From Streptomyces sp. RFCAC02 (GTDB lineage: Bacteria > Actinomycetota > Actinomycetes > Streptomycetales > Streptomycetaceae): a DNA stretch of 64,000 nucleotides. Location: positions 744,001-808,000 of the forward strand of contig NZ_SAUH01000001.1 of the NCBI RefSeq assembly GCF_004193175.1, written 5' to 3'. The notes beneath the pieces were generated by a model, which made no database searches, was not told where the DNA came from, and was given only the letters and a program-made list of their open reading frames with translations. Shown here piece after piece: positions 34,027-42,158 of this stretch (the stretch's first letter is position 1; each line of letters starts with the position of its first letter). A program made the translations under genes and the position numbers.

Positions 34027-36051
34027 TCAGCCGCCGAGGCGCACGACCCGTACGGCGCCCGCGGGGACGGTGAGCCGGCCGCCGGTGAGGGGCGCGCCGG
34101 CGAGGAGTTCGGCCGCGCCGTCAGCCGTGCCCGCGGGCAGGTCGAACGAGGCGTCGGCGTCCGCGTGGTTGATGGCGAACAGGTAGCGGCCGCCCTCACC
34201 GTCGCGGCGCACGAGTTCCAGGTCGCGCGGCAGTCCGTCGCGCGGCGCCAGGCCCGCGTCGGCGCCGGCGGCGGCGAGCACGGCGTCCAGGCCGTCGGCG
34301 CCGAGGCGGCAGGACACGTACCAGGCGGTGCCGTCGCCGAGCCGGTGCCGGGTGATCGCGGGACCGCCGGCCGCCGGCCCGTCCGCGTAGCTCCACACGG
34401 TCTCGGCGCCGGCGGGCCGCAGCGTCTCGGCCCACACGTCGCCCGTCAGCGGACCGGCCGCCCCGTCGAGCGTCACGGTGCGCCCCGCGCGGAGCGGCTG
34501 GAACTCCTCCACTGTGAGACCGAGCACATCGCGCAGCGCGCCCGGGTGCGGGCCGGGGTGGACGGCGTCGTGCTCGTCCACGATGCCGGAGAAGTACGAG
34601 ACGACGAGGGTGCCGCCGGCCTCGACGTAGCGGCGCAGGTTCTCCCCGGCGCGGGCGGTCGTGAGGTAGAGCGCGGGCACGACGGCGAGCGGATGGGCGG
34701 TGAGGTCCGCCTCGGGGTGCGCGAAGTCGACGGTGAAATGGCGGTCGAACAGGGCCGCGTAGAACGCCTCGGCCCGCTCCCGGGTGTCCAGGTCCTCGCT
34801 CGGGCGCCACTCGAGCTTCTGCGCCCACCAGGACTGCCAGTCCCACACCATGGCGACGTCGGCGGCGGTCCTGGTGCCGCGCACGCCGGCGAGCGCGCCG
34901 AGGTGCGCGCCGAGGTCGACCGCCTCGCGCCAGATCCGGCTGTCCGTGCCCGCGTGCGGGACCATCGCGGAGTGGAACTTCTCGGCGCCGGCCCGGGAGG
35001 CCCGCCACTGGAAGAACATGGCGCCCTCGGAGCCGCGCGCGACGTGCGCGAGGCTGTTGCGCGCCATCTCGCCGGGGCGCTTGGCGATGCCCCGCGGCTG
35101 CCAGTTGACGGCACTGGTCGAGTGCTCCAGGAGCAGCCACGGCTTGCCGCCGCCGACGGACCGGGTGAGGTCGGCGGCCATGGACAGGTTGATGTGGTTG
35201 CGGTCGTCCTCGGCGACGAGGTAGTGGTCGTTGGTCACGATGTCGACCTCGCGGCCCCACGCCCAGTAGTCGATGGTGTCGCACTGGGTGGGCGAGACCA
35301 TGAAGTTGGTGGTGACGGGGACGCCGGGGGACAGCTCGTGCAGGATGTCGCGCTCGCGGCGGAAGTTGGCGAGGGCGCTGTCGCTGGCGAAGCGGGCGAA
35401 GTCAAGGCGCTGCGCGGGGTTGGTCGTGGTGGGGGCGGCGCGGGGCGGCTGGATCTCGGACCACTCGCCGTACGCCTGGCCCCAGAAGGCGGTGCCCCAG
35501 GCGGCGTTCAGGGCGTCGAGGGTGCCGTACGTGTCGCGCAGCCAGCGGCGGAAGTCGGCCGCCGAGGTGTCGCAGTAGCACTCCAGGACGGGGACGCCGT
35601 ACTCGTTGTGGACGTGCCACATCTCGACGGCGGGGTGCCGGCCGTACCGTTCGCCGAGGGCGCGGGTGATGCGGGCCGCGGCCCGCTGGTAGGCGGGTGA
35701 GCTGTGGCATATCGCGCCGCGCGAGCCGAACTCCCAGCGCACGCCCTCGCGGCTGACGGGCAGCGCCTCGGGGTGGGCGCGGTAGAACCAGGCGGGCGGC
35801 ACGACGGTGGGCGTGGCGAGGTCGACGCCGATGCCGGCCGCGTGCAGCAGCTCGATGACGCGGTCGAGCCAGGCGAAGTCGAACTCGCCCTCGCGCGGCT
35901 CCAGTCTCGCCCAGGAGAAGATGCCGAGGCTGACCAGCGTCACGCCGGCCTCGCGCATGAGGGCGACGTCCTCGTGCCAGACCTCCTCGGGCCACTGCTC
36001 GGGGTTGTAGTCCCCGCCGTAGGCGAGGCGGGCGGTGGCGGCGTTCGGCAT
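34027..36051 (-). CDS. Beta-galactosidase, GH42
   Basis: 674 aa. The start at 36051 is followed by the GH42 opening RLAYGGDYNPEQWPEEVWHEDV. Catalytic acid/base Glu lies in VEMWHVHNEYGVPVLECYC, the nucleophile Glu in WLLLEHSTSAVNWQPR. Trimerisation (VRGTRTAADVAMVWDWQSWWAQ) and C-terminal beta domains follow. There is no signal peptide, so it acts on imported beta-galactosides. It is divergent from a LacI regulator, and an 18-bp palindrome with central CG lies between the two, indicating repression by that regulator. Confidence 0.95.
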   Translation of the reverse strand: MPNAATARLAYGGDYNPEQWPEEVWHEDVALMREAGVTLVSLGIFSWARLEPREGEFDFAWLDRVIELLHAAGIGVDLATPTVVPPAWFYRAHPEALPVSREGVRWEFGSRGAICHSSPAYQRAAARITRALGERYGRHPAVEMWHVHNEYGVPVLECYCDTSAADFRRWLRDTYGTLDALNAAWGTAFWGQAYGEWSEIQPPRAAPTTTNPAQRLDFARFASDSALANFRRERDILHELSPGVPVTTNFMVSPTQCDTIDYWAWGREVDIVTNDHYLVAEDDRNHINLSMAADLTRSVGGGKPWLLLEHSTSAVNWQPRGIAKRPGEMARNSLAHVARGSEGAMFFQWRASRAGAEKFHSAMVPHAGTDSRIWREAVDLGAHLGALAGVRGTRTAADVAMVWDWQSWWAQKLEWRPSEDLDTRERAEAFYAALFDRHFTVDFAHPEADLTAHPLAVVPALYLTTARAGENLRRYVEAGGTLVVSYFSGIVDEHDAVHPGPHPGALRDVLGLTVEEFQPLRAGRTVTLDGAAGPLTGDVWAETLRPAGAETVWSYADGPAAGGPAITRHRLGDGTAWYVSCRLGADGLDAVLAAAGADAGLAPRDGLPRDLELVRRDGEGGRYLFAINHADADASFDLPAGTADGAAELLAGAPLTGGRLTVPAGAVRVVRLGG

Positions 36052-36076
36052 GGGCTCCGGCTTTCTGCGGGACGGG

Positions 36077-36094
36077 ACTGTGCACGTGCACAGT
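36077..36094. promoter_or_regulatory. LacI-type operator between GH42 and its regulator
   Basis: ACTGTGCACGTGCACAGT is a perfect 18-bp palindrome with the central CG typical of LacI-family operators, 25 bp upstream of the GH42 start. A half-site GTGCACAG recurs at 36174-36181, nearer the lacI-type gene, so one regulator could control both divergent genes. Confidence 0.8.
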
Positions 36095-36211
36095 GCTGCG
36101 CCCCCACATAACCGCACAACATCGCGCATTGACAAGACGGGTACGCGGGCGAGATCCGGCCGCTGCCGTGAGCGTGCACAGCCGGCGGCGACGGCCCGTA
36201 GAGTCCTCCGC

Positions 36212-37234
36212 ATGAGCAACCCGGCGCCGCGGCGCCCGACGATCCACGACGTCGCACGGGTGGCCGGCGTCTCCCGGGGCACGGTCTCCCGCTTCCTGAA
36301 CGGCGGCCACCACGTCAGCCCGGCCGCCGCCGAGGCGGTGCGGGCGGCCGTCCGCTCCACCGGCTACATCGTGAACCGGCACGCCCGCAGCCTGATCACG
36401 GGCCGCTCGGGGTCGGTGGCGTTCCTGCTGTCCGAACCACAGGAACGGTTCTTCGAGGATCCGAACCTCGGCGTCCTGCTGCGCGGCTGCACGCAGGCGC
36501 TCGCCGTCCACGACATCCCGCTGCTGCTCATGACGGCCGGCTCGCGCGAGGAGGGACGACGCACCACGCGCTACCTGACGGCCGGGCACGTGGACGGCGT
36601 GCTGCTGGTCTCCAGCCACGCGGGCGACCCGGTGGCGGCGCGGCTGGTCGAGGCGGGCGTGCCGGTCGTGGCGTGCGGCAAGCCGATGGGGCGGCTCACG
36701 GGCCGGCTCGCGCACGTGGCGGCGGACGACCGGGACGGCGCGCGGCGCATGGTGCGGCACCTGCTGGCCGGCGGGCGCCGGCGGATCGGCACGGTCACCG
36801 GGCCGCCGGCCAGCCCGGGCGGGGTAGACCGGCTCGCCGGATACCGCGATGTCCTCGCCGAGGCGGGGATCGCCGAGGACCCGGGGCTCGTGGCGACGGG
36901 CGACTTCACGCGGGAGGGCGGCGCGGCGGCGACGGCACGGCTGCTGGCGCGCCGGCCCGGCGTCGACGCGCTGTTCGTCGCATCGGACCTGATGGCCCAG
37001 GGCGCTCTGGAGGTACTGGAGCGGGCCGGCCGCCGGGTGCCGCACGACGTGGCGGTCGGCGGGTTCGACGACTCGGCGGTCGCCGCGGCGTCCCGGCCGC
37101 CGCTGACGACCGTCCGGCAGCCGTGGGACCGCATCAGCCACGAGATGGTGCGGCTGCTGCTGGCCCTGCTCGGCGGGCAGGAGCCGGCGGGTGTCGTCCT
37201 GCCCACCGAGCTGGTCCGCCGCGCGTCGGCCTGA
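36212..37234 (+). CDS. LacI-family transcriptional regulator (GH42-linked)
   Basis: 340 aa. The LacI HTH is at residues 9-55: PTIHDVARVAGVSRGTVSRFLNGGHHVSPAAAEAVRAAV, with hinge-helix residues RHARSLITGRSGSVAFLL. The periplasmic-binding-like effector domain ends VAVGGFDDSAVAAASRPPLTTVRQP, the usual LacI signature. It probably represses the divergent beta-galactosidase gene through the palindrome at 36077 and is induced by a galactoside. A single-gene unit. Confidence 0.95.
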   Translation: MSNPAPRRPTIHDVARVAGVSRGTVSRFLNGGHHVSPAAAEAVRAAVRSTGYIVNRHARSLITGRSGSVAFLLSEPQERFFEDPNLGVLLRGCTQALAVHDIPLLLMTAGSREEGRRTTRYLTAGHVDGVLLVSSHAGDPVAARLVEAGVPVVACGKPMGRLTGRLAHVAADDRDGARRMVRHLLAGGRRRIGTVTGPPASPGGVDRLAGYRDVLAEAGIAEDPGLVATGDFTREGGAAATARLLARRPGVDALFVASDLMAQGALEVLERAGRRVPHDVAVGGFDDSAVAAASRPPLTTVRQPWDRISHEMVRLLLALLGGQEPAGVVLPTELVRRASA

Positions 37235-37320
37235 CCGGCGCCGGCCCGCGTCCCCGAGGAGGGCGGGGGCGCGGGCCGGCCGGAGAGGCGGGCGCCGTGC
37301 GGCGCGGCCTGACGGCCCGC

Positions 37321-37533
37321 CTAGTTGACGGTCTTGCCCAGGACGCTGTTGACGTTGCCGACGGTGCCGTTGACGTTGCCGATGGCCGTGTTCACGTTGC
37401 CGACGGTGTCGTTGATGTCCTGCAGCGGGTCGGCGTGGGCGGCGGTGGCCGCGGCGGCCATCATCAGGAGCGCGGCGGCCGGGACCGCGCGGCGGACGGC
37501 GCGGCGGGCGCGGGCGGCGGTGTGCTGCTTCAT
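37321..37533 (-). CDS. Small secreted protein with tandem 7-residue repeats
   Basis: 70 aa with a strong ribosome site (GAGGAGAT, about 4 bp before the ATG). Residues 1-35 are a classic Sec signal peptide (basic MKQHTAARARRAVRRA, hydrophobic AAALLMMAAAATAA, cleavage after AHA). The mature part of about 35 residues is built from heptad-like units: INDTVGN / VNTAIGN / VNGTVGN / VNSVLGK. Valine/isoleucine every third or fourth residue could give a short amphipathic coil or stacked assembly. The DNA repeats are visible in the same place. I do not recognise the family. Confidence 0.82.
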   Translation of the reverse strand: MKQHTAARARRAVRRAVPAAALLMMAAAATAAHADPLQDINDTVGNVNTAIGNVNGTVGNVNSVLGKTVN

Positions 37534-37650
37534 GGGATCTCCTCGTCACGGGACCGGGCACGGACGGTGGTGCCGGTCGGGACTGTCACCGGGGTGAACG
37601 GCCGGATCCCGCCGTTGGTTACGGCCGGTCACGGGTGCGCTCCGCGCCGT

Positions 37651-38613
37651 TCAGCGGGTGCGGCCCCGCGGCCGCAGGACCGTCGGCGGCAGGGCGGGCG
37701 CCGTCAGGCGCGGCCCGTCGTAGCCGCGCACCTCGCCGAACCGCGTGCCGTCGTTCCAGTCGGCGCGGGCCTGTGCGATCTCCTCGTGCGAACGGCCCAC
37801 GAAGTTCCACCACATGACGAGCCGCTCCTCGAACGGGGTGCCGCCCAGGAGCATGAACGCGGCGTCGGTGTCGGCGCGGACGGGCAGTTCACGGCGCCCG
37901 GTGCCGAGGTACAGCATCGCGCCGGGGCCGAGGGGGACGCCGTCGACCGTGCAGGAGCCGGCCATCGACAGGGCCGCGTACTCGAAGTCCTCCTCCAGCG
38001 GGAGACGGGCGTCCGTGCCGGCGGCCAGGGCGACGTCGGCGCCGGTCAGCGGGGTGTGGACGGTGCCTGGCGAGGTCGCGCCGTCGAGGGTGCCGAGGAT
38101 GACGGTGGCGCGCAGCCCGCCGCCGCCGGTGACGACCGGGAGGTCCGTGTGGTGCTCGAACGCGGCCGGGCCGTGCCGGCGCCCGCCGGGGAGCGCGACC
38201 CACAGTTGCGCGCCGTGCAGGACGGAGCTGTGCGTGCGGGGCGACTCCTCGGAGTGCGCGATCGCGTGGCCCGAGGTCATGAGGCCGAGTTCGCGCGGGC
38301 GAACGGTCTGGAGGCTGCCGAGGCTGTCGCGGTGCAGCACCTCCCCCGCGTGCAGCCAGCTCACGGTCTGGAGGCCCATGTGGGGGTGCGGGGGCACCTG
38401 CATGCCCGGCTCGTCCGTGATGTCGTCGGGGCCGTAGTGGTCGACGAAGCACCAGGCGCCGACCGTGCGGCGGCCGAGGTTCGGCAGGAGCCGGCGCACC
38501 ACGGTGCTCTCCCCGAGCGGCACCTCCTTGCCGGGGTGCAGTTCGCGGACGGGGCCCGGGCCGTGCGCACCGCCGCAGCGGGTGGGCACCGGCGCGGTGT
38601 CGAGATTGCTCAT
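37651..38613 (-). CDS. Pirin family protein
   Basis: 320 aa. A bicupin pirin: GAWCFVDHYGPDD, then the metal-ligand motif PPHPHMGLQTVSWLHAGEVLHRDS, and GLMTSGHAIAHSEESP with the second His/Glu pair, LWVALP. The C-terminal half holds FEYAALSMAGSCTVDG and MLLGGTPFEERLVMWWNFVGRS. Pirins bind Fe and act as quercetinase-like enzymes or regulators; a specific role cannot be assigned. The start at 38613 is the usual one. Confidence 0.93.
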   Translation of the reverse strand: MSNLDTAPVPTRCGGAHGPGPVRELHPGKEVPLGESTVVRRLLPNLGRRTVGAWCFVDHYGPDDITDEPGMQVPPHPHMGLQTVSWLHAGEVLHRDSLGSLQTVRPRELGLMTSGHAIAHSEESPRTHSSVLHGAQLWVALPGGRRHGPAAFEHHTDLPVVTGGGGLRATVILGTLDGATSPGTVHTPLTGADVALAAGTDARLPLEEDFEYAALSMAGSCTVDGVPLGPGAMLYLGTGRRELPVRADTDAAFMLLGGTPFEERLVMWWNFVGRSHEEIAQARADWNDGTRFGEVRGYDGPRLTAPALPPTVLRPRGRTR

Positions 38614-38678
38614 GCCCCGATCCTGCCGCACCGCCCGGCGGCCGGGTCTGTCAATGGGCGGGATCCATCAAAAATCGA

Positions 38679-38692
38679 TGTATGCGTTTACA
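38679..38692. promoter_or_regulatory. LacI-type operator 1 upstream of the GH13 regulator
   Basis: TGTATGCGTTTACA (central CG) lies within a longer inverted repeat CGATGTA-N6-TACATCG at 38676-38695, about 150 bp upstream of the LacI gene at 38845. A related site follows at 38780. Confidence 0.55.
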
Positions 38693-38779
38693 TCGCGTGC
38701 CGCACCGCGCTGACCTGCGGTTCCATCGGCTCACCGGTCAACTCCCTGCGCTTTTCGGCGCATTCGCAAGATTCTTTCC

Positions 38780-38793
38780 TGTAAGCGATTGCA
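38780..38793. promoter_or_regulatory. LacI-type operator 2 upstream of the GH13 regulator
   Basis: TGTAAGCGATTGCA is an imperfect palindrome with the central CG usual for LacI/MalR-type regulators, about 50 bp upstream of the regulator start. Its spacing of 101 bp from operator 1 would allow looping or double occupancy. Confidence 0.55.
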
Positions 38794-38844
38794 CCACCGC
38801 CGCGGTCGGCAGTACGTTCGGCGCACCGCCGTGATCGGAGGGTT

Positions 38845-39927
38845 ATGGCCGCCAGCATCAACGACGTGGCCCGGCGCGCGGAAGTGTCCACCGCGACGGT
38901 GTCCCGTGCCCTGCGTGGACTGCCCAACGTCTCGGACGCGACCAGGGAACGGGTCCTGCGCGCCGCCGAGGAGCTGCAGTACACCGCGTCGCCGCACGCC
39001 TCGCGTCTCGCGTCGGGCCGTACCGGCACGGTCGGGGTCGTCCTGCCCTTCGTCAACCGGTGGTTCTACAGCCAGGTCGTCGCCGGCATCGACTCGGTGC
39101 TGCGCGCCAACGACCTGGACGTCCTGCTGTACAACCTCGGCGACGAGCGGGTCCACGAGCGGTTCTTCGCCCGGATGCCGCTGCGCCGCCGTGTGGACGC
39201 GCTGATCGTGCTCAACCTGCCGCTGTCGGCGGCCGAGTGCGAGGCGCTGGTGTCGATGGAGGTGCCGATGGCCGTGCTCGGCACCCGCATACCCGGCTGC
39301 TGGCACGTCTCCATCGACAACGCCGAGGGGGCGAGCACCGCCGTGCGCCACCTCGTCAACCTGGGGCACCGGCGCATCGGGATGATCACCGGTGCCCCGG
39401 CGGACCCGCGGGGGTTCACCACGCCGATCGTGCGGCAGCACGCGTACCGCACCGTGCTGTCGCAGGCCGGCGTGGCGTACGACCCGCGGCTCGAGGTCCC
39501 CGGCCATCTCGGGATCGAGGAGGGCGCCTCCGCGATGGCCAAGCTGCTCAGCCTGCCCGATCCGCCGACCGCCGTGTTCGCCGAGTCGGACCAGATGGCG
39601 TTCGGCGCGCTGCGCACGCTGAACCGGATGGGGCTCAGGGCGCCCGACGACGTGTCCGTGATCGGGTTCGACGATCACGAGGCCGCCGAGCTGCTCGATC
39701 TCACCACCATCGCCCAACCCGTGGCCCACCAGGGGGAGCTGCTCGCACGCCAGATCCTGGACGCGCTGTCCGGGGCGGGCGAGGAGCCGACCCGGGTGGT
39801 GGTGCCGACCCGGCTCGTCGTCCGGGGCACCACCGGCGCGGCCCGTGCCGCGCGCTCCCTGTATCACTCCTCCTCACACCGGCCGGGACCCGAACCGGAC
39901 CAGCACAGCCGCACCATCGCGCGGTGA
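38845..39927 (+). CDS. LacI-family regulator (alpha-glucoside type)
   Basis: 360 aa. HTH at residues 4-50: SINDVARRAEVSTATVSRALRGLPNVSDATRERVLRAA, then the hinge SPHASRLASGRTGTVGVVLPF. The effector domain ends VSVIGFDDHEAAELLDLTTIAQPVAHQGE. It resembles streptomycete MalR/AglR-type regulators of alpha-glucoside use. The alpha-glucosidase gene begins 54 bp downstream on the same strand. Two candidate operators lie upstream, suggesting autoregulation of the pair. Confidence 0.93.
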   Translation: MAASINDVARRAEVSTATVSRALRGLPNVSDATRERVLRAAEELQYTASPHASRLASGRTGTVGVVLPFVNRWFYSQVVAGIDSVLRANDLDVLLYNLGDERVHERFFARMPLRRRVDALIVLNLPLSAAECEALVSMEVPMAVLGTRIPGCWHVSIDNAEGASTAVRHLVNLGHRRIGMITGAPADPRGFTTPIVRQHAYRTVLSQAGVAYDPRLEVPGHLGIEEGASAMAKLLSLPDPPTAVFAESDQMAFGALRTLNRMGLRAPDDVSVIGFDDHEAAELLDLTTIAQPVAHQGELLARQILDALSGAGEEPTRVVVPTRLVVRGTTGAARAARSLYHSSSHRPGPEPDQHSRTIAR

Positions 39928-39981
39928 GCCGCCCCTGCCGCGCATTTTCCAGGGTCAACTCGCAAGAGGAATGGAAGATAC

Positions 39982-41661
39982 GTGCCCCGCACCCGCATGC
40001 ATCACGAACCGGCCGCGCCCTGGTGGAGCACCGCGGTCGTCTATCAGGTCTATCTCCGGAGCTTCGCCGACGGCAACGGGGACGGCGTCGGTGACATCGC
40101 CGGTCTCCGCGCCCGTCTCCCCTACCTCCGGGAGCTGGGGGTGGACGCCGTCTGGATCACCCCCTGGTACCCGTCCCCCATGGCGGACGGCGGCTACGAC
40201 GTGGCCGACCACCGCGCGATCGATCCCGTCTTCGGCACGCTGGCCGAGGCGGAGGAGATGATCGCCGAGGCGCACGCGCTGGGCGTCCGCGTCATCCTCG
40301 ACATCGTCCCGAACCACACCTCCGTCCGGCACCGCTGGTTCGCCGAGGCGCTGGCCGCGCCGCCGGGGTCGCCCGAGCGCGACCGGTACGTGTTCCGCGA
40401 CGGCCGGGGCCCGGACGGCGCCCTGCCGCCGAACGACTGGCGCAGCGAGTTCGGCGGCCGGGCGTGGACCCGGGTCACGGAGCCGGACGGCACGCCCGGC
40501 CAGTGGTACCTGCACCTGTTCGCGCCCGAGCAGCCGGACCTCAACTGGGTCAGCCGCGAGGTGCGGTCCGACTTCGAGTCGACGCTCCAGTTCTGGTTCG
40601 ACCGGGGCGTCGACGGGTTCCGTGTGGATGTGGCGCACGGCCTGGTGAAGGACCGCGCCCTGCCCGACCTCGGCATCGCCGACGACGCCGTCTTCGCGGA
40701 CGGGGCCGGCGCGGAGGACCATCCGCACTGGGACCAGGAGGGCGTCCACGAGATCTACCAGACGTGGCGCAAGGTCGCCGAGTCATACGCGGGCGACCGG
40801 GTGTTCGTCGCCGAGGCGCACGTGCGGGAGGACCGGCTGCCGCTGTACCTGCGCGGCGACGAGCTGCACACGGCGTTCAGCTTCGCCTTCCTCCGCTCGG
40901 CGTGGGAGCCGGGGGCGCTGCGCGAGGTCGTCGACCGTACGGTGCGCACGCACGCGGAGGTCGGCGCGCCGCCGACGTGGGTGCTGTCCAACCACGACGT
41001 GCCGCGGCACGTCACACGGTTCGGGCGCGGGGACACGGCGTTCGGCCGGTGGGACGGCGGGGGCGCGGCGACCGACCGCGGTCTCGGGACGCGGCGGGCG
41101 CGCGCCGCGGCGCTGCTGATGCTGGCGCTGCCGGGCGGCGCGTACCTCTACCAGGGTGAGGAGCTCGGTCTGTGGGAGGTCGAGGACCTGCCCGGGGAGG
41201 TGCTGCGCGACCCGGCGTGGGCGCGCAGCGGCCGTACGGTCCGGGGGCGCGACGGCTGCCGCGTGCCGCTGCCGTGGTCGGGTTCCGAATCGCCGTTCGG
41301 GTTCGGTCCCAAGGACGGCGAGGCGCCGTGGCTGCCGCAGCCCGCCGCGTGGGAGCACATGAGCGCGCAGGTCCAGTCGGGGACGCCGGGGTCGATGCTG
41401 GAGCTGTACCGGGCCGCGCTGCGGCTGCGGCGCGAGCAGCCCGGGTTCGACGGCGGCCGGCTGACGTGGCTGGAGGCGCCCGAGGGCGTGCTGGCGTTCG
41501 AGCGCTCCCCGGTGCTGCGGTGCGCGGTCAACTTCTCGGGCGATCCGATGCCGTTGCCGCGCGACTGGGGGGTGCTGCTGACCAGTGACCGCATCACGGG
41601 CGGGCTGCTGCCGCCGGACACCGCGGCCTGGCTGTGGGGCGGCGGCGCGGCGGCGCGGTAG
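39982..41661 (+). CDS. Alpha-glucosidase, GH13
   Basis: 559 aa from a GTG with AAGAGGA upstream. The four conserved GH13 regions are present: DIVPNHTS, GFRVDVAHG (nucleophile Asp), FVAEAHV (acid/base Glu) and LSNHDVPRH (transition-state Asp). The N-terminus WWSTAVVYQVYLRSFADGNGDGVGDI fits cytoplasmic alpha-glucosidases of the AglA/oligo-1,6-glucosidase type. No ABC transporter for alpha-glucosides lies nearby, unlike the usual aglEFG-aglA arrangement, so uptake must be encoded elsewhere. Confidence 0.95.
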   Translation: MPRTRMHHEPAAPWWSTAVVYQVYLRSFADGNGDGVGDIAGLRARLPYLRELGVDAVWITPWYPSPMADGGYDVADHRAIDPVFGTLAEAEEMIAEAHALGVRVILDIVPNHTSVRHRWFAEALAAPPGSPERDRYVFRDGRGPDGALPPNDWRSEFGGRAWTRVTEPDGTPGQWYLHLFAPEQPDLNWVSREVRSDFESTLQFWFDRGVDGFRVDVAHGLVKDRALPDLGIADDAVFADGAGAEDHPHWDQEGVHEIYQTWRKVAESYAGDRVFVAEAHVREDRLPLYLRGDELHTAFSFAFLRSAWEPGALREVVDRTVRTHAEVGAPPTWVLSNHDVPRHVTRFGRGDTAFGRWDGGGAATDRGLGTRRARAAALLMLALPGGAYLYQGEELGLWEVEDLPGEVLRDPAWARSGRTVRGRDGCRVPLPWSGSESPFGFGPKDGEAPWLPQPAAWEHMSAQVQSGTPGSMLELYRAALRLRREQPGFDGGRLTWLEAPEGVLAFERSPVLRCAVNFSGDPMPLPRDWGVLLTSDRITGGLLPPDTAAWLWGGGAAAR

Positions 41662-41679
41662 GCCGTGCGCGGCGCGCGG

Positions 41680-42117
41680 TCACGCGCGGGTGCCGTAGAC
41701 GGCCCGCAGCGCCTCCGCCACGGCGGCCTGGGCCGCGTCCCGGTCCAGGCCGAGCCGGCGGGCGCGTTCGGCGAAGGCGTGGGCGGCGGCCGCCGCCTCC
41801 CGCGCGGCGGCGTCCCCGGCGGCGGCGATGAAGGTGCCGTGCCGCCCGCGGGTCTCGACGACCCCGTCGCTCTCCAGGGCGCGGTACGCCTTGGCGACGG
41901 TGTTGGCGGCCAGGCCGAGGTCCGCCGCGAGGGCGCGGACGGTCGGCAGCCGGTGTCCCACGGGCAGCTCGCCGCCCGTCGCCAGGGCGGCGACGGCGGC
42001 GCGGAGCTGCTCGTAGGGCGGGAGGGGCGACGCGGCGTCGACGGCGAGTGCCGCCAGGAGGGCGGCGGGGTCCGCGGCGCCGTCGCGTCCGGTGCGGTGG
42101 GTCGGGTCCGGTGTCAC
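41680..42117 (-). CDS. GntR-family regulator, short YtrA-like type
   Basis: 145 aa from a GTG. The winged HTH covers about residues 33-103: SPLPPYEQLRAAVAALATGGELPVGHRLPTVRALAADLGLAANTVAKAYRALESDGVVETRGRHGTFI. A short helical tail replaces a ligand domain, as in the YtrA subgroup, which usually regulates neighbouring ABC transporters. Here it lies 41 bp downstream of desB on the same strand, where desC is normally found. The target is unknown. Confidence 0.9.
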   Translation of the reverse strand: MTPDPTHRTGRDGAADPAALLAALAVDAASPLPPYEQLRAAVAALATGGELPVGHRLPTVRALAADLGLAANTVAKAYRALESDGVVETRGRHGTFIAAAGDAAAREAAAAAHAFAERARRLGLDRDAAQAAVAEALRAVYGTRA

Positions 42118-42158
42118 GTCCCGATTGTGCCGCAGGGGGCCGGTGGTGGTCCGGTGGG

